NCBI GenBank assembly: GCA_022457155.1
Contig: JAJGOT010000315.1
Coordinates: 941,501 to 1,005,500 of the forward strand
Length of the DNA stretch: 64,000 bases
Source: Cladopsammia gracilis
Lineage: Eukaryota > Cnidaria > Anthozoa > Scleractinia > Dendrophylliidae
Reading direction: 5' to 3'
Part shown: one piece after another, positions 11,844 through 23,974 of the stretch
Position numbering within the stretch: the first letter of the stretch is position 1
Layout of the letters: every line of letters starts with the position of its first letter
Position numbers and translations under genes: made by a program
Notes under the pieces: generated by a model
The model's database searches: none
Seen by the model: only the letters and a program-made list of their open reading frames with translations
What the model was told of the DNA's origin: nothing

Positions 11844-12211
11844 ATTAAGTGGTGGAGTATTTTTTTATGTGAGTGTTGTGTCTGTGAGTTATAGAGGTTT
11901 ATATCTCCAATATGCTAATGAATGTGACGTCATTCTAGTACAGTTGTATTTTTTATTTTTCTCCTTGGGAATTTGACTATAGCTATTGTCTGATTTAGTC
12001 GCAATATTTACTAAAATAGCCTACAGAAACCATAATGATATTAACATGAATGCTTTAATCAGAAAATGTGATTCATCTCTACCAGCATGTTTTTGTATAA
12101 TGTATAAATGAATACTGGAATGACATCACATTCATTAGCATATTGGAATTAAACCCTCTATAACCCACAGACGCAACACTCAAATTAAGAAATATATTTC
12201 ACCACTCAATT
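11844..12211. mobile_element. Tc1/mariner-type MITE (TA-flanked)
   Basis: The 368-bp element starts ATTAAGTGGTGGAGTAT and ends ATATTTCACCACTCAAT. Long matching arms include GAGTGTTG(T/C)GTCTGTG and CCAATATGCTAATGAATGTG. TA lies on both sides. It is non-coding and sits in the intron between Ig2 and Ig3. Confidence 0.75.
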
Positions 12212-12396
12212 AATCACTTGATGTAGAATAGATATTTGCGATAAAAAATAAGGGTTATTTAGGCATTTTAATCCATTTTTATTGCAAAAACAAAACAGAC
12301 TTGAGGCTGAGGATTCTATTAACTGTTTTACATGCATGTTTACACTTACACAAAATAATGATTTTCAAGACAAAAAATGCCCCTTCTTTGTTTCAG

Positions 12397-12654
12397 TCAA
12401 ACCAGAGAATGTCCAGTTAACAATGAATGACTCAAACATATGTAAGGGAGATGTCATCAGTGTTAGCTGCTCTGCTGATGGTAACCCTGCGGTACATACT
12501 TATCAGCTGTTTGAAAATGATACACTTGTAAGCAACAGCAGCAGTCCAATAGCATGGAGCAAACCAGCATCAATTAGAGGAGTGTTTGTTTACAGATGTG
12601 AAGCTATCAACCTCGTGGAAACAGCAAACAGTACAAAAACTGACACTGTTAATG
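12397..12654 (+). CDS. Exon 4: Ig domain 3 (type B, first copy)
   Basis: The acceptor is TTTGTTTCAG and the donor AATG|GTAAAA; the exon has 86 codons and is phase 1-1. It begins VKPENVQLTMNDSNIC, which defines type B. The disulphide cysteines lie in VISVSCSADGNP and VFVYRCEA. The usual C-strand tryptophan is replaced by the TYQLFEND segment, a feature all type B exons share. This is the most diverged B copy (EAINLVETAN where others have N-N-T-(V/I)-G-T-A-S). Confidence 0.9.
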
Positions 12655-13865
12655 GTAAAAAGATTTAGTGTTTTTTTAAACATAATTGCAAATCAGGATG
12701 CTTTAACTGACTTGTTTTCACTGCAGGTGCCAGGTTACGTTGTTCAAAGTACATTTAAGTATAAGGTATAAGGTATAATTTATTTACCGTCAGGTACACG
12801 GGGAGTGGTTGCCCAATCTCCCGAGCCAGAGGCTCATGATAAAAATGACTGACTATAAAATACATTTACAAAGTCTAAAAATTCTTAAATCTAAATTAAT
12901 CGCTATTAAATTTAAGTTAACATAAGATAAGTGCCAATTTAAAATTCATTATTATATTTACTGTATACATCTTTATATGTACATGTACAATGCAGAAGCC
13001 TTGCAATTCTTGTCTAACGAAGGTGGAGTGCTCATTATTACTGTAGAGAATGCCCCCTACCCCCATGGCTGTTCCTAAATATTCAAAGTCCAAATTGAGG
13101 GTTAATATTTGCCATGGGAGCCAAGAATCGAAATTTTGTGAGTTTCAAAAATCTATGGTTAGAAAACTCGGGAATAAACTACAGTGTTTGACTGAAGCAG
13201 GTATGAAAGTCGGACAGGATTACTCTCGGACTGGATCGGAGCGGATCAACTTGGATCAGTCAGTCCGGGTCAGATCAACTCGGATCGACTCGGACTAAGC
13301 TAGGCTATAATATAACATTAAAAACAATCAACTCGGACTAGGCTAAAATTGACAACAATCGACTCAGACTAGACTAAAATAAAAATCACAACATGTAACA
13401 CACAAATTGTCAGTATAAAAGGTGACAGGACGTACTAGCACACATTCTGCTCGTCGCTAAAAACATTTTAACCCAACTTTATAATAGGTTTATTCCAAGT
13501 ACTTGCCTGAGAGATTTTTACTTTTAGATCAAAATTAAGATGTAATAAACAGATCTTTTGTTCTCGGTGTTGTCGATTCTTTGATCTTAGCAAAAAATAT
13601 TTAGCTGTGATATTGACAGGAGGAATTTACGCTATTCGCACTGCATAAATCATGAGCAGAGCATACGACCAACGAAATATGAATAAATTGTCATTCCTTC
13701 AAGTGCAACGGCTCCGTCAACATCAAAGTGTCTCTCGCTATCTGAACACCAGCGCTGACCTTTTATCGTCTTCGGTAGCATGTACACCACCCTTTGGGGC
13801 TCATTTGGCTTAGCGACTCAGGTAAAGACTACGAAATTGATGTATTTGACTTGGAGTGTATTTTT
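12655..13865 (+). other. Intron after Ig3, first part
   Basis: A run of AAGGTATA units followed by TTTATTTACCGTCAGGTACA at about 12757-12800 looks like the reversed 3' end of a small retroposon. The remainder is unremarkable. The last 9 bp (13857-13865) are the left target duplication of the next element. Confidence 0.4.
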
Positions 13866-16348
13866 GGACAGTACTAAACCACGAAACACCGAAACGAAAC
13901 ACCGAAACAGCGAAACACCGAAACGAAACAGCGAAACAGCTATTTTCTCCTTCCGGTTTTTCTGAAACAGTGTTTTTTCAAGTGATTGAAATTATTTCAA
14001 GTATATAAATTATTCGTATTTAATTTTCGCAACCGAGTGCTTCAGACTTTTGGAAGCGAGTTCACGGCATATTTCACCAGCGAGTTTATTATTCCCGCTT
14101 AGGGAGTTTTTCTGAATTCTCGCGAAAATTCATGCTATCGGTCCTATCGAGTTTTTAAATTTCTTACTGTTTTCTTTTTAATTCTCAACAAGAAGCTTTT
14201 TTAATTGTCGCTTGGGAGTTTTTCAAATTCGTGAAATCTCTCCTCGGGTCCCCCTCGCTTGTGCTGGAAATTACACGACCCGACCGCGAGCACGAGTCAA
14301 CGTCGAGTCACGAGTCAACCTCGAGTCAAGCCCAAATGTTGGATTTGCTTCCATTTTTGAGTTTCATGGTCACAGAAAAGCAACTAACAGTCTGTAGGAA
14401 TTTGACATGAACATTCTACTTTCCTAATGAGTCTAATGGCCCTGATGTAATAATTGTCCGCTTCGTGACCAATGATACACGATCGTTGATAGTGTACGCT
14501 GCGGTGCCGATGAAAAGGTCCTCGGTTTATAAAAGAGTCGGTGTAAACTTAATGAAAAAACTGTTCTGTTGGATTCGATGCTTTTTTCAAGCAAATTTCA
14601 GGCAACAAAAAGCACATACATTCATCGCGCCTCGCGGTTTCATCGAACTTGAATGCGCGGCATGTGTAAATAAACCTTGAAAGTCTCGAAATTTGATCCG
14701 CTCTTACACATACCGACTGGACATTAGAATTCCCGGGTTAGAATTCTAGATAAAGCGATGTAAAGTACATTTTAATCGCAGCTGGCGAAACTAAGTTTTA
14801 CTTCTACTGTTGGGCCTTTTTCGTTTTACCTAAATTCAAGGGTCATTTGTTAAAGCGAAAAGAAAAGCTTTATACATGTTTATAGTACTGTTTAAAGGGG
14901 CTATGTCGCGAGATATGTCGCGAGATATGTCACGCAGGCAAAAACATCGGGCTGATATCAAACAAATTCACGCTATCGCCGTGGAATCAGGCAAAATCCT
15001 TCAATTCTGCCGTGCTGTGTACTCCGAAAGGTCTCAGATTTTTCCCACATATAAAAAGTATATTTGTCTTGATTTCATTTCGGTTATTTCCCCGATTCCG
15101 TAATCATACGCCTCAGTACATGTCAGTATCTCAATGTCTAGAAGTTGCAATCAGTTGAGCATGGACTGAGGTTCTTCACCGGTACTGATTGCTGTGGAAT
15201 CAACCCAAAAGTTGTCTTATTAGCTCTTATTCTTCTCTCCTCTTCGGAAGTAGTGTGCTTTCAATCCTCAAAATGAACTTATAATAACAACCGCAAGCGA
15301 TCTCAAGGTCAAGCTAGGTCACGTACGAGCAGACTTCTAGCTGCCGTGATATGTTTTGAATGAAGTCAATAAATTTTCATTACTCTCTCTCTCAAGCGAA
15401 TAAAAAAAAACACATAAAATATTAGGTTTTTCTGTGGTAATAACAAATTACAAAGCGAAATTTTCTAAGCCGATTATGTTTTAATACTGAAGCGTGCTAT
15501 TTTTGTTGAGACTGAACAAATTGTTTTCATAATTAACGCTCAACTATCAGATAGTATTTAGAGTGATTTTACTTCATCTGTGAAACACTATCTAACAATT
15601 AGTGTGTGATAGTCCAAATTAAACAAAAGGAAACAATGGAATTATAGTCTAATAGTGCGTACTATTCTACTAACTATTTCACAGATGAGGTAAAATCACT
15701 CTAAACCCTTGGGAACTAGAACTATTTTGAAAGATACAAAGATCGAAATTGTCCCCAAAAAATAAATTTTAATTCTTGCAATGAGACATAGAGGACGATT
15801 CAGTTGAATTTTTAGATCGGCCGGCTACATGAAAATTAACCCGCCGGTCAGTGAATTATTCCTACAAGACATACATCGAATCGCTCCGTAGAACATCGCG
15901 AAGAAGCGACGTCGGTATTTAGTTGAAAGCTTCCTAAATCAGGTAGAGAACCACAGCAAAATCAAGTTAGAGCAGTCACAACATACCAGAACGGTGCTAG
16001 AAGCGAGGAAAATAAAACTCCCAATACAATTAAAAAAGCTTCTTGGCGAGAATTAAAAAGAAAACAGTAAGAAATTTAAAAACTCGATAGGACCGATAGC
16101 ATGAATTTTAGCGAGAATCCAGAAAAACTCCCTAGCGGGAATAATAAACTCGCTGGCGAAATGTGAAAACTCGCTTCCAAAAGTCTGAAGCACTCGGTTG
16201 CGAAAAATTAAATACGAAAAATTTATATACTTTAAAGAATTTCAATCACTTGAAAAAACACTATTTCAGAAAAACCAGAAGGAAAAAAATAGCTGTTTCG
16301 CTGTTTCGGTGTTTCGCTGTTTCGGTGTTTCGTGGTTTAGTACTGTCC
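13866..16348. mobile_element. Mutator-like foldback element, 2.48 kb, 9-bp target duplication
   Basis: Arms of about 350 bp start GGACAGTACTAAACCACGAA and end with the complement at 16348. The 9-bp direct repeat TGTATTTTT flanks it at 13857-13865 and 16349-16357. Nine-base duplications with long TIRs are typical of Mutator-like elements. Each arm contains a minisatellite of CGAAACAC/CGAAACAG units (about 13876-13940 and 16290-16335). The interior (14220-16000) has no recognisable transposase and holds a nested MITE. Confidence 0.8.
15557..15704. mobile_element. Nested MITE
   Basis: TTTAGAGTGATTTTACTTCA at the left pairs with TGAGGTAAAATCACTCTAAA at the right, extended by CATCTGTGAAA and TTTCACAGATG. 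It is about 148 bp, non-coding, and sits inside the Mutator-like element. Confidence 0.7.
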
Positions 16349-16734
16349 TGTATTTTTTGTTGGCACACGTGGGCGTCTCTTTCCCTTTAGTTTTTGTTGT
16401 CATTGTTGTCGCCGGGGTACAATTTCGAGCAACCTCCATAAATGTTTGTTGCATTTCATCCGATATATTGTTCTAATATAAATGTGAGCGATATATCGCC
16501 AGTTTCTTGTTTCCTTTTGTAGGATGAATCGCTTGGCTGGGGCTTAATATTGGAGCAAAACTGCAATTATCTCTTACTGAGCAAGCGCCAGTTTTTGAGG
16601 TTTGGGAGAATTACATTGTACCTTGAAGTAAGTTACTCGGCTTAATATTTGAACGATGACCACGGACGTTTTGTGCTCATTGTTTGCCCTCAATGGTGAG
16701 AGGTATTTTCTGTCGTCAAATGTTGTCACCACGT

Positions 16735-17345
16735 GTAGTTGCGGAAAATTAGCATATACTATGCTTGCCTCTTGGTAAAATGATTCTGTCGGCGAGGGTC
16801 CGTCAGTTGATTACTAATGAGTGTTGACTGATTTTTGTATTGAGCTCAGAGTTATATTCTCACGTGGAGATTTGTCTCTCAGTGAAATGATTCTGTCGGC
16901 AAGCGTTCGTCAGTTGATCACTGCGGAGTGTTTTCAATGGTTTTTGTATTGGGCTCAGAGCCATATTCTCACGTGGAGATTTGTCTCTCAGTGAAATTAT
17001 TCTGTCGGCGAGGGCCCGTCAGTTGATCACTGATCAGTGTTTTCAATGATTTTTGTATTGAGCTCACAGTTACGTTCCCACGTGAAGATTTGTCTCTTTA
17101 TGAAATGATTCTGTCGGCAAGGCACCATCAGTTGATTACTAATGAGTGTTTTTCAATGATTCTTGTGTTGAGCTTAGAGTTATTAATTCTCACATGGAGA
17201 TTTGTCTCTTAGTGAAATCATTTTGCCGACAAGGGACCGCCAGTTGACCACTCTCTAATGAGTGTCTTTTCAGTGATCATTGTGTTGAGCTTCAAGTTAT
17301 TGTCACATTGACACTTGTCTTTTATTGAAATAATTCTGTCGGCAA
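16735..17345. repeat. Minisatellite of about 105-118 bp units
   Basis: At least five head-to-tail imperfect units carry TGATTCTGTCGGC(G/A)AG, CGTCAGTTGATCACT, GAGTGTT, TTTTTGTATTGAGCTCAGAG and ACGTGGAGATTTGTCTCT in order. The array is interrupted at about 17350-17478 and resumes with a degraded unit to about 17545. Confidence 0.8.
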
Positions 17346-17349
17346 GGGA

Positions 17350-17478
17350 TCGTCAGTTTTTAATATTAAGTATCTTTTTAACGATTTGATTATATTAAGT
17401 GCACGGCATGTCTGAAAAACAGTTTTACTGAGCCGTTTTACCGTGTTTAAATAAAGTTAATTGATTGATTGATTGATT
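17350..17478 (+). mobile_element. Non-LTR/SINE 3' tail with (TTGA)n
   Basis: The stretch ends ACCGTGTTTAAATAAAGTTA followed by (ATTG)n and splits the minisatellite. A reverse-strand sequence with the same layout (complement of ACCGTGTATAAATAAAGATT plus TTGA repeats) lies at 19631-19710, indicating one dispersed family. Confidence 0.55.
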
Positions 17479-18000
17479 ATCGTGTTGAGCTTCAAGTCAT
17501 TATCTTGCTCACATTTGTTCCCCAGTGAGGGACCGCCAGTCGATCACTACTGGACGTACTATTTTCTGTACATTATTTTTTCTTCCCCCCGACCTACCCC
17601 TAGGCTGCTGGGAGTGACAGTTGCGAAAACGGAGTATCTTAATCCAACTCTCCTAGTTATTCTGGGTCACAGCTGTCACCCCCTTGCTGGCCCCGGGGGG
17701 TCTCCCATATTACGTCCCCCCGGCATGGGACTAGCAGTTTGATCCGTCCTTTGACGAATGTCTACTGGTTTCGGCTCAACAGCTGCCTAACCCATACATT
17801 TAGGCTCACTGGAAGGAGACCTTTATTGGGGCCAGTGAGGGGGTGATGGTTGCCCTGGAAACGTTCAAGTAAACTATCAAGTTACAGACATGATACCAAT
17901 CGCTCACGTTTATACGATGTAAAGCCGCTCTTGATCGGGTCGAGCAATTATTGTGGCCTTGGAGATAACAGTGAGGCCTGGATTTTGTGCACTTTGGGAA

Positions 18001-18076
18001 AATGAGGTGTGGGGAGTGAGGTTTGGGGAGTGAGGTTTGGGGAGTGCGGTTTGGGAGTGAGGTTTGGTGGTGCGTT
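18001..18076. repeat. G-rich minisatellite
   Basis: About four to five copies of a GAGGTTTGGGGAGT unit lie in tandem. Regular G-runs on the + strand could support G-quadruplexes. Confidence 0.7.
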
Positions 18077-18362
18077 TTGGCATGGCCAATGCAGTTGTGA
18101 TGATATTCGGACTACTGGGATAGGTTGACTGACATGTGTTGTTTACTGGGTGTGAATGTGCCCCTCCCTATCCTCCGGGGCACTGATTGTTACTTGATCT
18201 TGTCAGCAGACCATCAATGGCTTCTTTGGTTGGAGTAAGTTTTGGGGGATTAACAGACCATTGATGGTCTGGATTTGTGGATTTCAGGGGCATGTACATG
18301 ATTGGAGCCGAATTTCATCCCAAACTTAATGCGATGCGATGATTGTTGCAGTGCGTAATAGT

Positions 18363-19490
18363 ATACTTTTTGCAGAGCCGTTTAGAATGTTTAGAATGTC
18401 CGGTGATTTCTGGTGTACCCCAGGGTACAGTCCTCGGCCCATTGCTCTTTTTATTATATATAAACGACTTACCGGATAATGTACAATCATCAGTTAGGCT
18501 CTTTGCGGACGATGCTTTACTGTACGGCATTGTCGCTAGCGATGCGGACTGTGACCTTCTTCAATCTGACCTACGCAGGTTAGAATCCTGGCAGTATCAT
18601 TGGCAAATGGAATTCAATCCGTCCAAATGCAAAATTGTCACCATCTCACATAAGAACAATCCTCCCCAGAGAAAATACGTCTTCTGTGGTGTAGAGTTGG
18701 AACAGGTTGATAGTTTCCCATACCTTGGGGTTACTATCAGTAACAAGCTCAAGTGGTAAGCCCATGTTTCCATGTCAGCAGCTAAAGCAAACAAGTCGCT
18801 GGGTACAATACAACGCAACCGTTGGAATTGTCCAAAGAACGTAAAAGAAATTGCATATACATCCCTAGTACGACCGAAGCTGGAATATGCAAGTGCGGCT
18901 TGGGACCCGTTTTTAAAGAAAGATATCAGTGCTCTGGCAAGGGTTCAACGTAAAGCAGCACGGTTCTGCTCACACAATTATGATAGATATGCCAGTGTTA
19001 CGGACATGATTAAAGACTTAGGGTGGGCCACGCTGGAAATGAGAAGAAGACAGTCTAGATTAACACTTATGTATAAACTAATTCATGGTCTTATTGACAT
19101 AGATACCCCAAAATATTTAACTCAACACTCTGAGAGTCGCACGAGGTGAAGCCATCAATTTAAATTTAGGGTGCCATATGCAAATAAAGACGTTTTTAAA
19201 TTTTCATTTTTTCCAAAGACTATAGCGGACTGGAACTGCCTCCCTGAGGCCATTGTTTCATCATCTTCCTTAGAAATTTTTAAATATAGGTTAGCAACGT
19301 TTCTTAAACAATAGTTATATATAGTTTATATAGTCTTTTTATTCAATTTTTATACAATTATTTTATATATTGATATATCTGTATTTTATTCATTTACTTA
19401 TTTTTATTCATTTATTTATTAATTTTTTTACGGTTGGTGTGATAACCTAACGGTTTTTACCGACCAAATATATGTAAATGTAAATATATG
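18363..19490 (+). pseudogene. 5'-truncated non-LTR (LINE) reverse transcriptase
   Basis: The RT half is clear: VISGVPQGTVLGPLLFLLYI at 18400, the catalytic box LFADDALLYG, then NPSKCKIVTIS and YLGVTISNKLKW before a stop at 18759. The reading resumes at 18772 (AKANKSLGTIQRN; LVRPKLEYASAAWDPF; ARVQRKAARFC) and, after another stop at 19147, SHQFKFRVPYA to SLEIFKYRLATFL at 19310. The AT-rich 3' UTR ends in TATATGTAAATG repeats. This is the jockey/CR1-like organisation. It is 5'-truncated with two in-frame breaks and is inactive. Confidence 0.8.
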
Positions 19491-19630
19491 TAAAAATGTT
19501 ATGCCGTCTTTGTTTGCTGTAGCTCTTGTTATAACAATGGAGTTTCTTTGGCTCACTTTAAAAGTATTGCGAGATCAGTAGTAGCCCCTTAAGTATGAAT
19601 TAAGGTAGGGTTCATAATTTATGTAGGGGG

Positions 19631-19633
19631 GCT

Positions 19634-19677
<44 letters not shown>

Positions 19678-19745
19678 CTTTATTTATACACGGTTAAAAA
19701 TATCAGTATTTACAATATAAATGTACAATATAAATGTAAATACTG
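19631..19745 (-). mobile_element. Reverse-oriented retroposon tail with (ATCA)n
   Basis: A (TCAA)n array of about ten units is followed by AATCTTTATTTATACACGGT. It mirrors the tail at 17350-17478. Confidence 0.55.
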
Positions 19746-20739
19746 CTATGTCGAATTTAGGGGGGGATGATTTTTTCCTGTAAGGTTTTAGGGGGGGGGG
19801 GGGATTTTTTCCTGTAAGGTTTTAGGGGGGATTATCGAAAATTTCTCTATCAAAAAAGATTCATTAAAAACTGCCACATCAGTTTACCGGTACTCATATT
19901 TAGCAGGAGGATCTTTAAATGAAGTTTAAGTATAGCTGGAGCTTATAAATAGCAGTCTATGTCAATGAATGTAAATAAACTCACACTGATATTTGCTTTC
20001 TCACGGAACATTTATTTGTAATTCCGTGTTCCTCTCTCCTCCGCAGAGGTTTCTTTGGCGCTAGGAGGCTGGGGAGAAGGGAAAAGGAAGCGACGGGGGA
20101 TGATTGCACGGGGAAAGAGAGGAGGGAGACCGTGCCTTTCGCTTTTCCCATGTCTCCTGCGCGCTTATTAATTTTTAATTTCTAATTAAAATTTTATTAA
20201 TGGATACCAGTGGGAGCCTCTGCGGAGGACAGAGTCCGTCTTCTAAAGTTTATATTCCAATTGATGGTGAAGCTAGATGGCCGCAAAATGTGCCAACTTG
20301 TACAAGACTCAACGGAATGCAAAAGTTAAGTGGCACTCCGTCCACTTCTGGTACTGCACCTTCTTTTGGCTGGTGATGATGGAAGTTCAGTGTCACTTAC
20401 TATCAATCTCAAGAACACCCACACTGACACTATCACTCGACGTTCCTTCTCACATTTATCAAACCCCTGCATTTCTATCAAATCACTAACTGCTTTATAA
20501 CTGGCTGTGCAGCATTGTATAGACAACAATAATCAAAGGCTTCTAAGAGGCAATCCATGAATAAGAAATGCCTAACGCGTAATGCAATATTGCGGTAAGC
20601 AATATTCACACTGACACGGTTCAATATTTTTTGTAAAATTAAACGTAAGGATTTTTGACAAACGCAAAAAGAAAAATACGGTACATCACTTTCATAATGT
20701 TCAGTCCGAAGAAGAAAGAAAAAAAAAAGAGAAAAAAAG

Positions 20740-20812
20740 AACAGCACAAGCGAGACTTGAACCTGGGCCCTTTCGGCTGTCATTCCGCGCTTTACACCAT
20801 TCGGCCACCGTA
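20740..20812 (-). other. tRNA-like / tRNA-derived SINE head
   Basis: On the - strand a Pol III A-box-like TGGCCGAATGGTGTAAAGCG (20787-20807) is followed by a B-box-like GGTTCAAGTCTCG (20751-20763) and then a T-rich stretch that could terminate Pol III. The gap between the boxes is shorter than in a complete tRNA and the acceptor stem does not close cleanly. A tRNA-derived SINE or decayed tRNA is more likely than a working tRNA. Confidence 0.4.
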
Positions 20813-21416
20813 ATTACTGGCATGGAACAGGATAAATTTAATTACTTCAAAGTAGATACTCATGAAAACGCGAGTCTCGGTTGAAAAAACCTTTTAAAGA
20901 CTCCAAATGCGAAACATCTTTAAGCTTATTGTTGTTTATATTCGTTTAAGACAATTTAGTTGTTCAGTTATCGCTGGATTCACGTTATTCTTGTTACAAA
21001 ACGCATTCGTAACAAACATTACGTCACTAAGTTTACAGCTGATGGAAGGAGCGAGCGAGTATTCACGGGTTAAAAATGGCTGCAATTGACTCCATTTTTT
21101 GCAAGAAAAATAATATTTTATAAAAATTAAAAAACCTTTATTTGTACAACCTTAGTATGTTAGCATATACTGTGTGTATGAACACATTCTATGTGTATCT
21201 TTCACATGAAATATGACTGGAATGATGCCTCGACTTACCAAATCACATGGCCATTTTTAGCTGGTTTAAAAGACTGCAGTAAATGTAAGTTGCATCCTTT
21301 TATTTATGCTTATCAGTTTGTTAAATTTAAGTTTTCCATTCTCAATAAATGAAAATTGGTATTTTTGTTGGTTAATTTGGAGACTAAAAATGTCTTGGTA
21401 TAGTAATGAGGGCTTT

Positions 21417-21474
21417 TTGGTGGTGGTGGTGGTGGTGGTGGTGGTGGTGATGGAGGAGGAGGAGGAGGAGGGGG
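21417..21474. repeat. (GGT)n / (GGA)n microsatellite
   Basis: About ten GGT units run into GGA units and then a G-run. Its poly-Val and poly-His translations are not genes. Confidence 0.9.
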
Positions 21475-21913
21475 GAGTCATGGTATTTTGCCCACGGGTG
21501 TGGGATATGCAATGAGGGGGGCCAGGAAAAAACACACACCAAATAATGGGGGGGGGGGCTTCCAAAAATTTCAAGGGAAAAATCTGAAATCGACATAGCC
21601 CCCCTCTACATAAATTAGGAACCATCCCTTCGTCGCTGATTAGGATCAGTTCATTTCTCAGTCCGTGCACGTAATTTAATGTAAACGCAAGTTTGCGGTT
21701 ATCATAACTTGCGAAACAAGCTGAGACAGCGTTTTTTTCATCACGGCTAAAAGAGTCATGCCAAGTCATGGCACGAGGCAGGAGTTAAAAACGTTAATCA
21801 CCTCTTAGATTCTAACAGTAGAAAACTCCTGACGTATAAAGAATTCTTAATCAATTTAAAGTAAAGACTAGTTTTACTACATATTACGGCCTTCTCAGTG
21901 CAATCAAAAGCAA

Positions 21914-22640
21914 ATGGGAAAACCGTCAATACAAAGACAGAGGCAAACAAGAAATCAAAACTGGTATGACGCTGACGAAAATCTTTCCAACGCTGCTCTG
22001 CACAAGATAATTGTTGAAAATAAATTCCAACCACCAATCAATGAAAATCGAATCATCAGCTACGGTTTGGACAATTCTGATATGCATACAATATATAACC
22101 GGTTTTTCTCTACTACCATGAATACAAAGTTAATAATGTTTCAATTCAAGATTAATCATAACGTTCTCTATACCAAAGACAAACTCAAAAAACCCAACCG
22201 CATATCTGACGATTTATGCCATCTTTGAAAAAGAGAAAAGCATACAAACAAGCATATGATTTTAAAAATCAAATTTTTTTGACTGGTGGGCGCAAACTAC
22301 CAGCGAAAACATTCATTTCCCAGACTCAACTCTTTTATATGGACCTGTTAACTCATGTCACTCAAATAATCAAGCGCTAAGCTTGGCTTTGTTAGTGGCA
22401 AAATATTTCATCTACAAATGTAAGTTAGATGAAGAATCCTTACTTTTCTCATTGTTTAAACAACAGTTTCGAGAAAACATAATGACTGAAAGATACATTG
22501 CAATTAAAAACAAAACTGCCAAGCTTTTTAACGATAAATGGCAATGCTTTATTGTTATGAATTTCGTTCCAGCAATTTTGGCCCTGCAAACCTCTCCCCT
22601 TTTAGGTGCAATACGATAATTAAAATCGCATAACTATGTG
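21914..22640 (+). pseudogene. 3' fragment of a LINE ORF2
   Basis: The sequence resembles the C-terminal zinc-binding region of non-LTR polymerases: LIMFQFKINHNVLYTKDKLK, then DDLCHL, a break, THKHMILK-like and FFDWWAQTTSENIHFPDSTL text in shifted frames, and FIYKCKLDEESLLFSLFKQQ at 22410. Stops and frame changes interrupt it. The sequence beyond 22640 becomes A-rich. It is a dead passenger. Confidence 0.6.
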
Positions 22641-23211
22641 TCAGTTATCTTTGTATTCTAATTACTTAATAGTTCCTAGCATTTATTTGTATTTCTATTA
22701 TTTTCAAATTGTAGCGTTCACATTTTCAATGTCTTGTAATTTTATTATTTTTTTTCTTTATAGGTGTTCTACTCTACTGAATGTTTGTATATTAAAAAAG
22801 CATATTAAAAAAAACTATAAATAAGCGCGAATAATGTAAAGGCTAGAAACGCAAGGGTTCGAAAAATCGGGATTCCACTGTCAATGGTGGTACAGTTTCA
22901 AGTACCTGTACACTGTAATAATAACAAGATGTTTTATGGGTATGGAAAATCAAACAGTGTTGAGGACAACAAAATTTAGTGTTTATTCCTATGTGTTGCA
23001 ATTAAAATGTTGGGCGATGTAGCAGCTCTTGTAAGGTCTCATATCACCATTGGTTCGATACTCTTCAAGAGAACAATACAACTTAATTTGTTTATCATTA
23101 TTTAGATACATCTAATACATGTTCAGGTACTGTACATGTATATCAAGATGAGTAAAACTTTGAATGTAAGTACATGTTGTACAAGTTTGAACACTGTGTT
23201 TGTTTCTATAG

Positions 23212-23457
23212 TTCCACCAGCTATAGAGCAACTAAATAACATTACAGTAACAGAGGGTGAAAATAGTACTCTAATCTGTAATGTTACTGGGAGTCCTATG
23301 CCTGCTGTATCATGGACAGCAGTTGCCAGTGGGCGCCGTACAGAAGGGAACATCCGTCAACTAACCAACATCAGCAGGAATGAAGATGGAGAATACAAGT
23401 GCGATGCAAGTAATCTGTGTGGAAATGACAGCAAGAGCACATACCTCATTGTGCAGT
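23212..23457 (+). CDS. Exon 5: Ig domain 4 (type C, first copy)
   Basis: The acceptor is TTTCTATAG and the donor GCAGT|GTAAGT; the exon has 82 codons and is phase 1-1. Type C features are TEGENSTLICNVTGSPMP, VSWTAV with the C-strand tryptophan, RQLTNISRNEDGEYKC, and the N-x-C-G-N motif (SNLCGND) that adds an extra cysteine. The exon ends VQC, so a further cysteine sits right at the junction. It completes the first B-C pair with exon 4, although the intron between them is now 10.6 kb. Confidence 0.9.
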
Positions 23458-23918
23458 GTAAGTGACTGTTGTATTTTGTCAGGTGTGATCTTCTGAGTCA
23501 GTGTACATGTAGATCTAAGCAGAATTGTCAATGTTGGCAGTGACTGAAGATTTTTTGACAAACTGAGCAATGTGGCCATCTTCAGAGTTAATATATGTGT
23601 ATTGTATATAAATTATTGTCATTTGATGTCATTAAGATCCAAGGCTGTGCTCTATAAGGGTTATCATAGGGAACCCAAAGGGGAGCAAAATAAAGAAGAG
23701 AGAAAGCCAGTTCAGGAGGATGTCAGAATGAGAAACATGTTTGTCCATTAATGAAATGTCAGCTTTAATTTTTGAATCTCTTTATCATGGCCATGCAGTT
23801 GATAAAACCAACTGACGCAGCACCACAATTTTTTGATTTATTTGTAGTTTTTTGTTGGGGATTGTTTAAAAGTACTGTAATTTTATTGTATAATAAATGC
23901 TCTTTTCTCCTGTTTTAG

Positions 23919-23938
23919 TCAAACCAGAGACAGTCTAG
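23919..23938 (+). pseudogene. Fossil start of a type B exon
   Basis: TGTTTTAG is followed by TCAAACCAGAGACAGTCTAG, matching the acceptor plus first codons (VKPE) of the real exon 56 bp downstream. It then stops in frame. Confidence 0.6.
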
Positions 23939-23974
23939 TTTATTAATCTTTAATGCCTTTTTCTTTTGTTTCAG

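Larger units (their letters stand above)
19746..21913. other. Intron stretch with low-complexity tracts
   Basis: It contains a duplicated TTTTTTCCTGTAAGGTTTTA with poly-G (19770-19830), a GC-richer block at 20030-20250 (GGAGACCGTGCC; CTCTGCGGAGGA) and a tRNA-like motif, listed separately. A poly-G run lies at 21549-21558. I see no gene. Confidence 0.45.

Noticed and set aside
20740..20812. Functional tRNA gene
   Set aside because: A and B boxes are present but too close together, and no proper acceptor stem or anticodon arm can be drawn.
21384..21515. Poly-His / poly-Val frames
   Set aside because: They are translations of the (GGT)n microsatellite.
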